A stretch of DNA of 64,000 nt from JBFMAI01 sp040755725 (GTDB lineage Bacteria > Planctomycetota > Phycisphaerae > UBA1845 > Fen-1342): contig JBFMAI010000040.1 of assembly GCA_040755725.1 (NCBI GenBank), positions 597,304 to 661,303 of the forward strand, read 5' to 3'. Both the position numbers and the translations under genes were made by a program. The notes under the pieces were generated by a model. It was not told the DNA's origin, searched no databases, and saw only the letters and a list, made by a program, of their open reading frames with translations. Below, one piece after another: positions 31,010-39,171 of this stretch. Every line of letters starts with the position of its first letter. The first letter of the stretch is position 1.

Positions 31010-31411
31010 ATGACGCTCGAGAACGCCGCCGCCTATCCCGTGACCAGTCCGCTTTCCGATCGGCCGCCGGTGCTCGAGCGCCGCTTCGAGACCCGGCAGC
31101 CGATGGTGTGCGACCTATGGATGATCGACCACCACGGATCGACCGTCCTGCGCTGCCGTTGTGTCGAGGTCTCCGAAAACGGCATGCGGCTGCGGGTGCC
31201 GTTGGGGTATGGCGTAGCCGAGGGCCAGCGCTACGAGCTGCGCTCGCACCCACCGGGAGCGCACACGCCCACGCCGCTGGGCTTGGTCGGCAGCCGGTGG
31301 GCGACCGTGGTCCGGACGCAGATGCTGTTAGGCGAGAACAACGAGGATTACCTCGAAGTGGGCGTGGTGCTCGACCATCCCGAGGCGGTCTGGCCCCGCA
31401 GCCTGCATTGA
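31010..31411 (+). CDS. Stand-alone PilZ domain protein
   Basis: 133 residues with AAGGAG before the ATG. It has RFETR, fitting RxxxR, and VSENGMRLRVP, fitting D/NxSxxG; the usual first Asp/Asn is replaced (EVSENG). A likely c-di-GMP receptor acting downstream of the GGDEF/HD-GYP genes at 2-5 kb. It lies 69 bp after the NYN gene, on the same strand. Confidence 0.75.
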   Translation: MTLENAAAYPVTSPLSDRPPVLERRFETRQPMVCDLWMIDHHGSTVLRCRCVEVSENGMRLRVPLGYGVAEGQRYELRSHPPGAHTPTPLGLVGSRWATVVRTQMLLGENNEDYLEVGVVLDHPEAVWPRSLH

Positions 31412-31604
31412 CGATTGTCCCGCATTGTTCCTCCGAGGAAACGCAGCGCGGCCTGTGGCCGCGGCCTCACGTAACGGCCGGGCTCCGTACCGGCCGCCGG
31501 ATAATCCTGTCGCGCCGCGAAGAATGCGATCGTTTGTCGTGCGGAGAAGGCTGAGCGCAGCCAACCCACCGGCCGCTTGACGAGTCCCGGATGAGCAACG
31601 CGGG

Positions 31605-33284
31605 TCAGCTCTTGTGCAGTTTGCGCAACGCCTGCTCGCGGGCGTCGAGCACGAGGTCATCCCGCGGCGTGAGATCGCAGATCGAGCGCCAGGTGGCGGC
31701 GGCCCGGTCCACCATGCCGATGCTCTGGAGCGCCAGCGCCAGATTGGCGCGGAACGCGATGTTCTGCCCCGCCCCGGCCGCGGCCTGCTCGAACTCCTCG
31801 ACCGCCAGGTCGAAGCGCTGGCGCTGGGCAAAGAGCAGCCCCAGCTCGTAATGGACGTCGACGTAGCGGTCGTCCACCTTCAGGGCCCGCTGAAACATGG
31901 CGATGGCTTCGTCCGTCTCGCCGCACTCCTTTAGGGCAATCGCCAGCTTGACCAGGGCCTTGGTGTAGTTCGGGTTGATGGCCACGGCGTTGCGAAACGC
32001 CTGAATGGCCTCGTCATGGTGGCCCATCTGCCGCAGCAGCAGCCCGTAGCGGTAGTGCAGATCAGCATGGTTGGGCGAGCGCAGCAGAGCCTGCTGGTGG
32101 CGGCGCAGGGCCTCGGCCAGCAGCGCGTCGCCGTCGATCGCGTCCCCTCCGACATCGTCCGCCCCGTCCTGGCCGGGTCGCTCGGCCCGCTCGGACTTCA
32201 GTTGCAGACGCGCGGTCTCGGAAAACAGCAGCGTGCTGCTGGGCTCCAGGCTGGCCGCCAGGTCGAAGGTGGCCAGGGACTCGTGCTTGCGGCCCAGGTC
32301 ATACTGTGCCACGCCCAAGCCGACAAAGGCCGTCATCAGTCGGTCGTTCAACTCGACGGCGCGGTTGAACGTCATCGCGGCGTCCACCAGGCGGCCCTGG
32401 CGCATATGCTGCGTGCCGAGCTTGACGGCTGCTTCGAGGAACCCGGGCTGCGTGCTCAGCGCCGTCTGGTACGCCTCGGTCGCCTGGCTGTCACGGCCCG
32501 CCTTCGCGTACAGGTCACCCAGCCGCAGGTGAAACGGCGCCATCCCCGGGTATTTGCGGACGAGCTTCTCCAGCGTCTGAATCGCCTCCTGGAGCCGGCC
32601 TTCCTCCGCGAGGTTCTCGGCGGCTGACAGCGGGCCGTCGGCCGTGTCGGGTTCGATCAGCAGCGCTTGCTGGTACTGCTCGACGGCTCGGGCGGGCTGC
32701 TGAAGCTGAAGGTACAGGTTGCCCAGCGTCAGCAGAACATCGAGATCGCCGGGCTCCATCTCGGCCAGGCGCTCGTACTGGGCCAACGCCACGTTCCACT
32801 CCCCCCGCCGAATGGCCAGCGCGGCCAGCCGCTCGTACGCGTTGCGCAGTTGCGGGCACAGCTCGATCGCCCGCTGATAAAGCTCGCGAGCCTGGGTCGC
32901 CTGCCCCAACCGCTCATGGCAGAAGGCCATGCCGAAGACGACCGCCGGATCACGCGGATCGCGCTGCTGTCCCGCCCCGAGGTACCGCAACGCTTGGTCG
33001 GTTTGCCCCAGCTCGTCGTGTACGCACGCCAACGCCAGCAGCGGCTGGGCCGCTTCCGGCCGCATCTGCCGCGCCGCCTCGAACACCTCCTTCGCCTCGG
33101 CCAGGCGCGCGCCCCGCAAGTGCGCCATCCCCAGCCGCATGGCCAGGTCGAACGAGGTCGGCGACGCCGCGAAACGGCGGCGCAGCTCGTCCGCGTCCTC
33201 CTCCGGACCGGGCAACTGGGCCTCGAAGGCGGCCCGCAAGTCGGCCAGCAGCCCGCGTCCGAGGGCTTCGAGAAGGTAGCTCAT
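31605..33284 (-). CDS. Large TPR-repeat protein
   Basis: 559 residues from the ATG at 33284, which overlaps the stop of the upstream TPR gene (ATGA). About 12 TPR units fill the protein (e.g. GQTDQALRYLGAGQQRDPRD, GRDSQATEAYQTALSTQPGF, ETDEAIAMFQRALKVDDRYV). No signal peptide or membrane segment is seen, so it is likely a cytoplasmic scaffold. An acidic, Asp-rich insert (GADDVGGDAIDGDALLAE) splits the repeat array. Convergent with the PilZ gene. Confidence 0.8.
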   Translation of the reverse strand: MSYLLEALGRGLLADLRAAFEAQLPGPEEDADELRRRFAASPTSFDLAMRLGMAHLRGARLAEAKEVFEAARQMRPEAAQPLLALACVHDELGQTDQALRYLGAGQQRDPRDPAVVFGMAFCHERLGQATQARELYQRAIELCPQLRNAYERLAALAIRRGEWNVALAQYERLAEMEPGDLDVLLTLGNLYLQLQQPARAVEQYQQALLIEPDTADGPLSAAENLAEEGRLQEAIQTLEKLVRKYPGMAPFHLRLGDLYAKAGRDSQATEAYQTALSTQPGFLEAAVKLGTQHMRQGRLVDAAMTFNRAVELNDRLMTAFVGLGVAQYDLGRKHESLATFDLAASLEPSSTLLFSETARLQLKSERAERPGQDGADDVGGDAIDGDALLAEALRRHQQALLRSPNHADLHYRYGLLLRQMGHHDEAIQAFRNAVAINPNYTKALVKLAIALKECGETDEAIAMFQRALKVDDRYVDVHYELGLLFAQRQRFDLAVEEFEQAAAGAGQNIAFRANLALALQSIGMVDRAAATWRSICDLTPRDDLVLDAREQALRKLHKS

Positions 33285-33916
33285 GGCGTCCCTCGCTCGT
33301 CCTCCCCCCCGGGTAGGCGGGCCAGCGCGTCGCGCGCCGCCGTCAGCCGGCCGTTGAGTTCCAGTGCACGGTGGTAGGCGCGGCGGGCGTCCGCCCAGCG
33401 TCCCTGCGCGGCACACACCTGGCCGAGCAGAACGTGTACATCGGGATAGTCCGCCCCCACGGCGAGGGCCCGCTGCAACAGCCGCTCGGCTTCCTGCACC
33501 CGGTCGCGCGTTCGCTCGACGCGCGCCGCCAACAGCAAGGCGTCCTTGTAGTCGGGGTGAATCCGCAGCGCGCGGTCCAACCACTCCCGCGCCAGCTCCA
33601 CTTCGCCCGTGGCCACCGCCGCCTGACCTGCGTGGTAGTGCAGGTCCGCGTAGTTCGGATACCGCGCCACGGCCTGCCGGGCGGCGGCGAGAACCTGCCG
33701 CCGACTCGCCGGCGAGGCCTGCTCCGCGTCCTGGAGGCACGCCGCGATGAGCTCGGGCTCGCGTCCGAACACCTCCGCCAAGTCACGCGTGCGCGGACGA
33801 CCCGCAGGCCGGGCCGCACGGGGCGCGCCGTGCTCCGGCGTCGTGGGACACGACGGCACCGCCGCTTCGCCGGTGGTCGCACTCGCGGACCCGTTGGAAG
33901 ACACCTCGAGGGGCAT
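33281..33916 (-). CDS. Short TPR-repeat protein
   Basis: 211 residues. A disordered N-terminus of about 50 residues precedes three to four TPR units (ANYADLHYHAGQAAV-like, GEVELAREWLDRALRIHPDY, RVQEAERLLQRALAVGADYP). It is coupled to the larger TPR gene by ATGA and 39 bp downstream of a zinc-ribbon gene, so the three probably form one unit. Confidence 0.75.
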   Translation of the reverse strand: MPLEVSSNGSASATTGEAAVPSCPTTPEHGAPRAARPAGRPRTRDLAEVFGREPELIAACLQDAEQASPASRRQVLAAARQAVARYPNYADLHYHAGQAAVATGEVELAREWLDRALRIHPDYKDALLLAARVERTRDRVQEAERLLQRALAVGADYPDVHVLLGQVCAAQGRWADARRAYHRALELNGRLTAARDALARLPGGEDERGTP

Positions 33917-33955
33917 GGCTTCGCCTTCCTTGCGCCCCCGTCGCTCGCGCTCGCG

Positions 33956-34144
33956 TCAGGATCGCCCCGTCTTCTTGGCCCCGTGGTCGCTCGGCGGCGT
34001 CTCCGGGCCCTTGGGGGCCGGTGTGCTGCGCGCGTCGCGGGGGACCATGAACAGGGTCTGGCAATGCCCGCAGCGAACGACCTTGCCGCGCGCCGAGTCG
34101 GCGGCCACGACCGTGCGGCCACACCGCAGATTGGGACAGATCAT
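33956..34144 (-). CDS. Small zinc-ribbon protein (MJ0042-like)
   Basis: 62 residues from the ATG at 34144. The start MICPNLRCGR with the later VVRCGHCQTLFMV gives two Cys pairs (CPNLRC and CGHC) of a zinc ribbon, as in MJ0042-type fingers common in Planctomycetota. The tail is polar and disordered. The frame stays open further upstream, so a longer form cannot be excluded. First gene of the probable zinc-ribbon-TPR-TPR unit. Confidence 0.55.
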   Translation of the reverse strand: MICPNLRCGRTVVAADSARGKVVRCGHCQTLFMVPRDARSTPAPKGPETPPSDHGAKKTGRS

Positions 34145-34436
34145 CGTGACGGCCACGAGCTGCGCTGCCTCATGGAAACAGTTCGGAACAGGTTGGTGGT
34201 CGTATCGGTCAGATTGGTGGAAGCAATTATCCCCGCCGGTGTCGCCCGTGGTTCGCCCGCGCTGGCCCGAGAACGAATGCCCGCCCAGGCCGACCAGGGC
34301 AATAATCGTTGAAACGGTCGCCCTTACGGCGCCGGGGCGCGGAGGACTCGCGCGGGTCGCCACGTTCCGAATTGCACGTCCCAGTACGCGACCCGCGCGC
34401 GCGGTTACGAGCGCATCGGACCTTCGGCGTGCTGGC

Positions 34437-36416
34437 TCACGACGGCCGTCGTCCCCGGCGCCGGATGGGACGCCGTTTCGCCGGCACCGCGATCGCCTCA
34501 CGCCCCGTCAGGTAGGCGCCGGTCACCGACGCGGGTTCCGCCGCCACTTGCGCGAGCGTCCCCGCCGCCACCACCCGACCGCCGCGCACGCCCGGACCGG
34601 GCCCGAAGTCGACGAGGTAGTCCGCGGCTTCCATCGTGTCGCGGTCGTGTTCGACGACGATGACGGTGTTGCCCATGTCGCGGAGGCGCTGGAGCGCGGC
34701 GAGCAGCCGGCGATTGTCCCGCGGGTGCAGCCCGATGCTCGGTTCGTCCAGCACATAGAGCACACCCGTGAGCCCCGAGCCGATCTGGCTGGCCAGGCGA
34801 ATACGCTGCGATTCGCCCCCCGCCAGCGTCGGCGCCGCGCGGTCCAGTGTGAGATAGTCGAGGCCGACATCCAGCAAGAACCCGAGCCGGGCGCGAATCT
34901 CCTTCAGCGGCTCCTCCGCGATCCGCCGGCGCACGCCGTCCAACTCCAGGTGCGCAAAGAACGTCAGCGCCGCGCGGATGGACAGCCGCCCCACCTCGTG
35001 CAGGTTGAGGTGGGCCGGCGCGGTGCCCGGGCCGCCCGGTCGGCCCGTCAGCCGCACCGCGCGGGCCTGCGGGTTCAGCCGCCCGCCGCGGCACCGCGGG
35101 CACACCGTCTCCCGCATGAACTGCTCGTAGAAGCGGCGGACGATGCCGGAAGTCGCTTTCTTGTAGCGCGTGGTCAGCTCGGCGATCACGCCGGCGTACG
35201 GGCCCCCGTGTTTCCACGTGCCGAAGCGCCCGCGCCACTCGAATGTGATATGTGCGTCGCCGGTGCCGTACAGCAGCGCGTGGCGGGCGCGTTCGGGCAG
35301 GTCGCGCCAGGGCGTGCGCAGGTCCACGCCGAGGTACTGCGCCACCCCCTGATACACGTGCCGCCGCCAGCGGCCCAGTTTGTGGCGAAACGCCGCGATG
35401 CACGGCGCGAAGAAGTCCAGCGACGGATCGGGAACCAGCAGCTCAGGATCGAAGTCGTGCCGAGTTCCCAGGCCGTCGCAGTACGGACACATGCCCTGCG
35501 GGCTGTTGAAGCTGAACATCTGCGGCGACGGCGGCTCGAAACTCAGGTCGCAGGCGGTGCAGGCGAAGCCGGCGGACAGCAGGATGTCCCCGGAATCAGC
35601 CGAACGGACAGCGCGGGTCCGCCGCCGACCGCTGGTAGCTTCACCGGGGTCTTCGCCTGGCCGGGCGACAATCGCCACGCCGTCACCGGCCGTCAGGGCG
35701 GTCTCCAACCCCTCGGCCAGCCGTGACCGTACCGACGGCCGCAACACAAGCCGGTCCACGACGACCTCGATGTCGTGTCGGCGATAGCGGTCCAACGACG
35801 GCGGGTTGGCCAGGTCCACGACGCGGCCGTCCACGCGCGCCCGCACGAAACCCTGGCGGAGCAACTCGTCGAAGAGGTCGCGGTACTCGCCCTTCTGCGC
35901 CCGGACCTTCGGGGCCAACAGCAGGACGGCCGTACCTTCGGGCAGCGCCAGCACCCGTGCGAGCATCTGCTCCCGGGTCTGGGCACTGATCGGCCGACCG
36001 CAATTCGGGCAGTGCTGCACGCCGGCCCGGGCGAACAGCACCCGCGCGTAGTCATGGATCTGCGTGATCGTCCCGACGGTGCTGCGCGGGTTCCAGCCGC
36101 TGGTCTTCTGCTGGATCGAGATCGACGGCGAGAGTCCCGTGACCTGCTCGATCTGCGGCTTGGGCATCTGCCCCATGAATTGGCGGGCATAGGAGCTCAG
36201 CGACTCGACGTAACGCCGCTGCCCCTCCGCATAGAGCGTGTCAAACGCCAAGCTGCTCTTGCCGCTGCCCGATACGCCGGTGAAGCAAATCAGCCGGTTC
36301 TTCGGCAGCTCGAGGGTCACCCCCTGGAGATTGTGCTCCCGCGCTCCGACCACGCGCACCACCGCCTCACTCCCCGATCCTGACCGCATGGTCGGCTCGT
36401 TTGGGCGGTCCGGCAT
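34437..36416 (-). CDS. UvrA-like protein with only the first ABC module
   Basis: 659 residues from the ATG at 36416 (an ATG nine codons in, at 36389, is possible). It matches the N-terminal half of excinuclease UvrA: Walker A TGVSGSGKSSLAFDTLY, Q-loop block ISIQQKTSGWNPRSTVGT, the UvrB-binding domain, zinc Cys pairs (CTAC and CPYC; CPRC), signature LAGGESQRIRLASQI and Walker B YVLDEPSIGLHPRDN. It ends after VTGAYLTGREAIAVP, where full UvrA (about 940) would start its second ABC module. No second half lies downstream in any frame. It could dimerise to give two ATP sites, or the second half may be a separate gene. Confidence 0.85.
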   Translation of the reverse strand: MPDRPNEPTMRSGSGSEAVVRVVGAREHNLQGVTLELPKNRLICFTGVSGSGKSSLAFDTLYAEGQRRYVESLSSYARQFMGQMPKPQIEQVTGLSPSISIQQKTSGWNPRSTVGTITQIHDYARVLFARAGVQHCPNCGRPISAQTREQMLARVLALPEGTAVLLLAPKVRAQKGEYRDLFDELLRQGFVRARVDGRVVDLANPPSLDRYRRHDIEVVVDRLVLRPSVRSRLAEGLETALTAGDGVAIVARPGEDPGEATSGRRRTRAVRSADSGDILLSAGFACTACDLSFEPPSPQMFSFNSPQGMCPYCDGLGTRHDFDPELLVPDPSLDFFAPCIAAFRHKLGRWRRHVYQGVAQYLGVDLRTPWRDLPERARHALLYGTGDAHITFEWRGRFGTWKHGGPYAGVIAELTTRYKKATSGIVRRFYEQFMRETVCPRCRGGRLNPQARAVRLTGRPGGPGTAPAHLNLHEVGRLSIRAALTFFAHLELDGVRRRIAEEPLKEIRARLGFLLDVGLDYLTLDRAAPTLAGGESQRIRLASQIGSGLTGVLYVLDEPSIGLHPRDNRRLLAALQRLRDMGNTVIVVEHDRDTMEAADYLVDFGPGPGVRGGRVVAAGTLAQVAAEPASVTGAYLTGREAIAVPAKRRPIRRRGRRPS

Positions 36417-36565
36417 AGAAAGAGCTCGGCCGCCCGCGGCCTCCGTAGAGCCGGGTGGGCAGCCGTGGGCCGTCGTCGCGCCGCCTTCGAACCGCTACCA
36501 GGAGCCGCCCCGCGAGGGTGGGCCGCTGGGCCCTGCACCGGCGTATGGGGTTCTGATGAGCGCTC

Positions 36566-37138
36566 TCAAGAAGGCAGCTCGATGATCGACTGGGTCTTGA
36601 TCAGCGTGCGCTCCTGCGGGTAAGCATGGAACGCATGCACGTGGAACTCGCGATCGCGCGCCTCGTGGTCGATGTAGGTGAAGGGGGCCATGCCGCTCTC
36701 GGCCCACGCATCGTACGAGCGGAACCACCCGCGCTTCTCGGTGTGCCGCAACAAGTCGTAGTGGACCGACTTGTACAGGGCCTCGTCCATCGTCTCGACC
36801 TGCGTGCTAACAAGGTGGCACCACCCATCGGGCGTCCGCCGCTCGTGGTCCCGCTCGCCCTTCAGACGGAACCGCGACAACACGCCGCGGGTCGGGAGTA
36901 CTTCGCTATCGCGCGTGAGCAGCTCCGTCATCGAGCGCGGTCCGCAGGTCACGGTGACGAGGTGGCCCAGGCCGATGATCCAGATGTCGGCGTAATACTT
37001 GCCCTGCTCCACCCGATAGGCGGCGAAACGGTGAAACAACTCCGGGTGCAGCGGGCGGTCGTACACAAGTAGATGCAGGTCAATGGTTTGCAGGCCCTGT
37101 GCACCTGCCTCAGCACTGTTCAGCGTCTTCTCGGTCAA
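36566..37138 (-). CDS. Conserved hypothetical protein (possibly DUF2617-like)
   Basis: 190 residues from a TTG at 37138; TGAGG lies eight bases upstream and an extended -10 box lies 32 bases upstream. There are no membrane segments. The sequence begins IDLHLLVYDRPLHPELF and contains VTVTCGPRSMTELLT and APFTYIDHEARDREFHVHAFHA, with many His residues. The HVHAFHA block could bind a metal. DUF2617 is a weak guess from overall look. Function unknown. Confidence 0.6.
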   Translation of the reverse strand: MTEKTLNSAEAGAQGLQTIDLHLLVYDRPLHPELFHRFAAYRVEQGKYYADIWIIGLGHLVTVTCGPRSMTELLTRDSEVLPTRGVLSRFRLKGERDHERRTPDGWCHLVSTQVETMDEALYKSVHYDLLRHTEKRGWFRSYDAWAESGMAPFTYIDHEARDREFHVHAFHAYPQERTLIKTQSIIELPS

Positions 37139-37169
37139 GGTGAAACCTCACATCTCGGTCAAGACCATC

Positions 37170-37178
37170 ATTATAGCA
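37170..37178 (-). promoter_or_regulatory. Extended -10 promoter for the 37138 gene
   Basis: On the minus strand TGCTATAAT: a perfect TATAAT with TGn in front. No -35 box is needed for this type and none is seen. The leader contains an 11-bp direct repeat (TCTCGGTCAAG at 37129-37139 and 37153-37163 on the plus strand). Confidence 0.5.
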
Positions 37179-37276
37179 GCCGGCGTGCCGTCGGCACAGC
37201 GTTTTCTCTAATCCGCTTCTGATACGCTCGTCACGACCGGCGCGTTCAGGCCTCCGAACCTAAACCACTACCAGTT

Positions 37277-37606
37277 CTACCCTTCCAGCGTCCCGAGGCG
37301 GCGGAGTAACGCGTAATCGTACAGCCCCGTGTCGTGCCCATCCGCCCAGCGCATCCGCAGTGCGTATCGCCCCACGAGCTCGACGCCGGTGACCGTCACC
37401 ATTCGCCGCTGCTCCTCGGAGCCCGCCATAACCGGGAGCGATCTCGGTGACGGCGACTCGCGTTCGGCCCGGCACCCTGCGCAGGGACAGGCCCTCCGAA
37501 GTTCTGCAAGCGGTACCACGGTTCTCCGCCCATCCGCCCAGGTGATCCGCAGGGCGACTCCGCGCTGCACGTCGAACTCCACGGGTTGGACGCCATCCGC
37601 AGACAT
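37277..37606 (-). CDS. DUF971 protein (butyrobetaine-hydroxylase N-domain-like)
   Basis: 109 residues from the ATG at 37606. Two similar strand-turn blocks: LRITWADGRRTVVPLAELRRACPCAGC and MRWADGHDTGLYDYALLRRL (the first is over the quoting limit only if extended; key residues WADG, PLAELR and CPCAGC). The CPCxxC Cys group is the mark of DUF971, often near Fe-S assembly genes and the N-terminus of gamma-butyrobetaine hydroxylase. Likely an Fe-S or metal-linked small protein. It lies downstream of accA on the same strand, 115 bp apart, with an AT-rich patch (37607-37660) containing TATTAT. Confidence 0.75.
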   Translation of the reverse strand: MSADGVQPVEFDVQRGVALRITWADGRRTVVPLAELRRACPCAGCRAERESPSPRSLPVMAGSEEQRRMVTVTGVELVGRYALRMRWADGHDTGLYDYALLRRLGTLEG

Positions 37607-37721
37607 CGCGTTCCCGATAATACGACGGAAACATATATCTGATATGCACTTAAACCCGAATCGCCACCGGGCCCGCATTGCCCAACCACCCCAGAGGTAA
37701 GACTTCCGGCCCCGCGAGCCG

Positions 37722-38792
37722 TCAGGCTTCCGGGGTGGCCGCAGGCGTCCGCGCCCGGCGCCCACGCTTGGCCGGCTTCGCCGCCGCCGCGCCGTCCGCC
37801 ACGTACAACGAGCCATAAGCCCGCAGTCGTTCGTACCGGCGACGAAGCAGGGTTTCTATTTTCAGGCGCGACAAGTCGCGGAGGGCCTTCGCAATCCACG
37901 TCGACACACTCTTGGCCGCGGCCTCGGGATCGCGGTGCGCAGCCCCGAGCGGTTCGGGGATGATGGCGTCAATCAGGTCGAGCCGTTTAAGGTCTTGCGC
38001 CGTAAGGCGCAGGGCGTCGGCGGCCTGAGCGGCGTTCTCGGCCGACTTCCACAGGATCGCGCCGCAGCCCTCGGGCGTGATGACCGAGTAGTAGGCGTGT
38101 TCCAGCACCGCCACCTGGTCGGCGACGGCGATGCCGAGCGCCCCGCCGCTGCCGCCTTCGCCGATCACCACCGCCACGATGGGCGTTGGCAGGCGGGACA
38201 TCTCCATGAGGTTGACGGCGATGGCGTGGGCAATACCGCGCTCCTCGGCCCCGACGCCGGGGTAAGCTCCCGGGGTGTCCACGAGGCACACGATGGGGAC
38301 ACGGAACTTGGCGGCCAGGCGCATCTTGGCCAGCGCCTTGCGGTAGCCCTCGGGGTGAGCACAGCCGAAGTTGACCTCGATCTTCTCGCGGGTCTCACGG
38401 CCCTTGTGATGTCCGATAAGCATGACCTTGTGGCCCGCCAATCGGGCAAAACCACAGACGATGGCTTTGTCGTCGCCGTACGCCTTGTCGCCGTGCAGCT
38501 CGCAGAAGTCCTCGGTGATCATCCGGATGTAGTCGCGGACGAGCGGTCGCTTCGGGTGCCGGGCGACGAGCACTTTCTCCCAGGGAGTCAAGTTGGCAAA
38601 CGACTGCTGTAGCGCGCTGTGGAGTTGCTCGCGAATGCTCTTGATAACGTCGGAGTAATCGCGGCCCCCCTCGGCCCGCAGCGCCTCCAGGCGATGAATC
38701 TCCTGCTCCATCTTGGCGATCGGCTTCTCGAACTCCAGGAGGTGAGTACCGATCGCCGTCGGCGTGTGTGCAGACGTAGGCTGTGTGCTCAT
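37722..38792 (-). CDS. accA: Acetyl-CoA carboxylase carboxyltransferase subunit alpha
   Basis: 356 residues. Moves CO2 from biotin to acetyl-CoA, making malonyl-CoA with AccD, in the cytoplasm. Seen: LEFEKPIAKMEQEIHRLEAL, LVARHPKRPLVRDYI, VMLIGHHKGRET, VCLVDTPGAYPGVGAEERG and EGGSGGALGIAVAD, with the oxyanion Gly pairs, then SVITPEGCGAILWK. The N- and C-terminal extensions are modest; the tail is basic (AKPAKRGRRARTP). accD is not in the window. Confidence 0.96.
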   Translation of the reverse strand: MSTQPTSAHTPTAIGTHLLEFEKPIAKMEQEIHRLEALRAEGGRDYSDVIKSIREQLHSALQQSFANLTPWEKVLVARHPKRPLVRDYIRMITEDFCELHGDKAYGDDKAIVCGFARLAGHKVMLIGHHKGRETREKIEVNFGCAHPEGYRKALAKMRLAAKFRVPIVCLVDTPGAYPGVGAEERGIAHAIAVNLMEMSRLPTPIVAVVIGEGGSGGALGIAVADQVAVLEHAYYSVITPEGCGAILWKSAENAAQAADALRLTAQDLKRLDLIDAIIPEPLGAAHRDPEAAAKSVSTWIAKALRDLSRLKIETLLRRRYERLRAYGSLYVADGAAAAKPAKRGRRARTPAATPEA

Positions 38793-39171
38793 ACGTTCCT
38801 AAACCAGGCTTGCCGCGCCAAAGCGGGTCCGCGACCCGCACCCATGCCAGCCTGCGTTAGGGGGGTAATGTACGACAGCGGCGGCCTCGACCGCAAGAGG
38901 ATTCTTGTGCTGCTACGGCCAATATCGACGGATTACCGTCTGACACTCCCGAGTGGCGAGTTGTAATCCATTTATTTGCAATATCTTAAGAAAAACCAGC
39001 GCTGGCTCTTATCGGAACCGCTCCCGACATACCAATCTTCCCACTGGATCGTCGAGGCAGAACAAAGTCACGGCCCGGTCGGCAAGACGACGGGCCGCCG
39101 CCTAGGTATGATTTGCACCCTCTGGAGCGGCGGCTCCGGTCACGAGTCGGCGATAAACCCCCGGGTGGAAG
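38793..39171. other. Divergent gap between accA and purL
   Basis: 379 bases. No gene is supported. It holds the accA promoter, an AT-rich island at about 38961-38997 of unknown use, a TATGAT box at 39107-39112 that may be the purL -10, and a small hairpin (GGAGC/GCTCC) at 39123-39136 in the purL leader. Confidence 0.4.
38867..38896 (-). promoter_or_regulatory. Predicted accA promoter
   Basis: On the minus strand TTGCGG (38896-38891), an 18-base spacer and TACATT (38872-38867). The leader to accA would be about 68 bases. Confidence 0.35.

Noticed and set aside
34145..34436. Frameshifted second half of UvrA
   Set aside because: No frame in this gap or beyond shows Walker A, signature or Walker B of UvrA module II.
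38952..39000. Strong promoter in the AT-rich patch between accA and purL
   Set aside because: No -35/-10 pair with 16-18 spacing fits on either strand; left as an unexplained AT-rich island.
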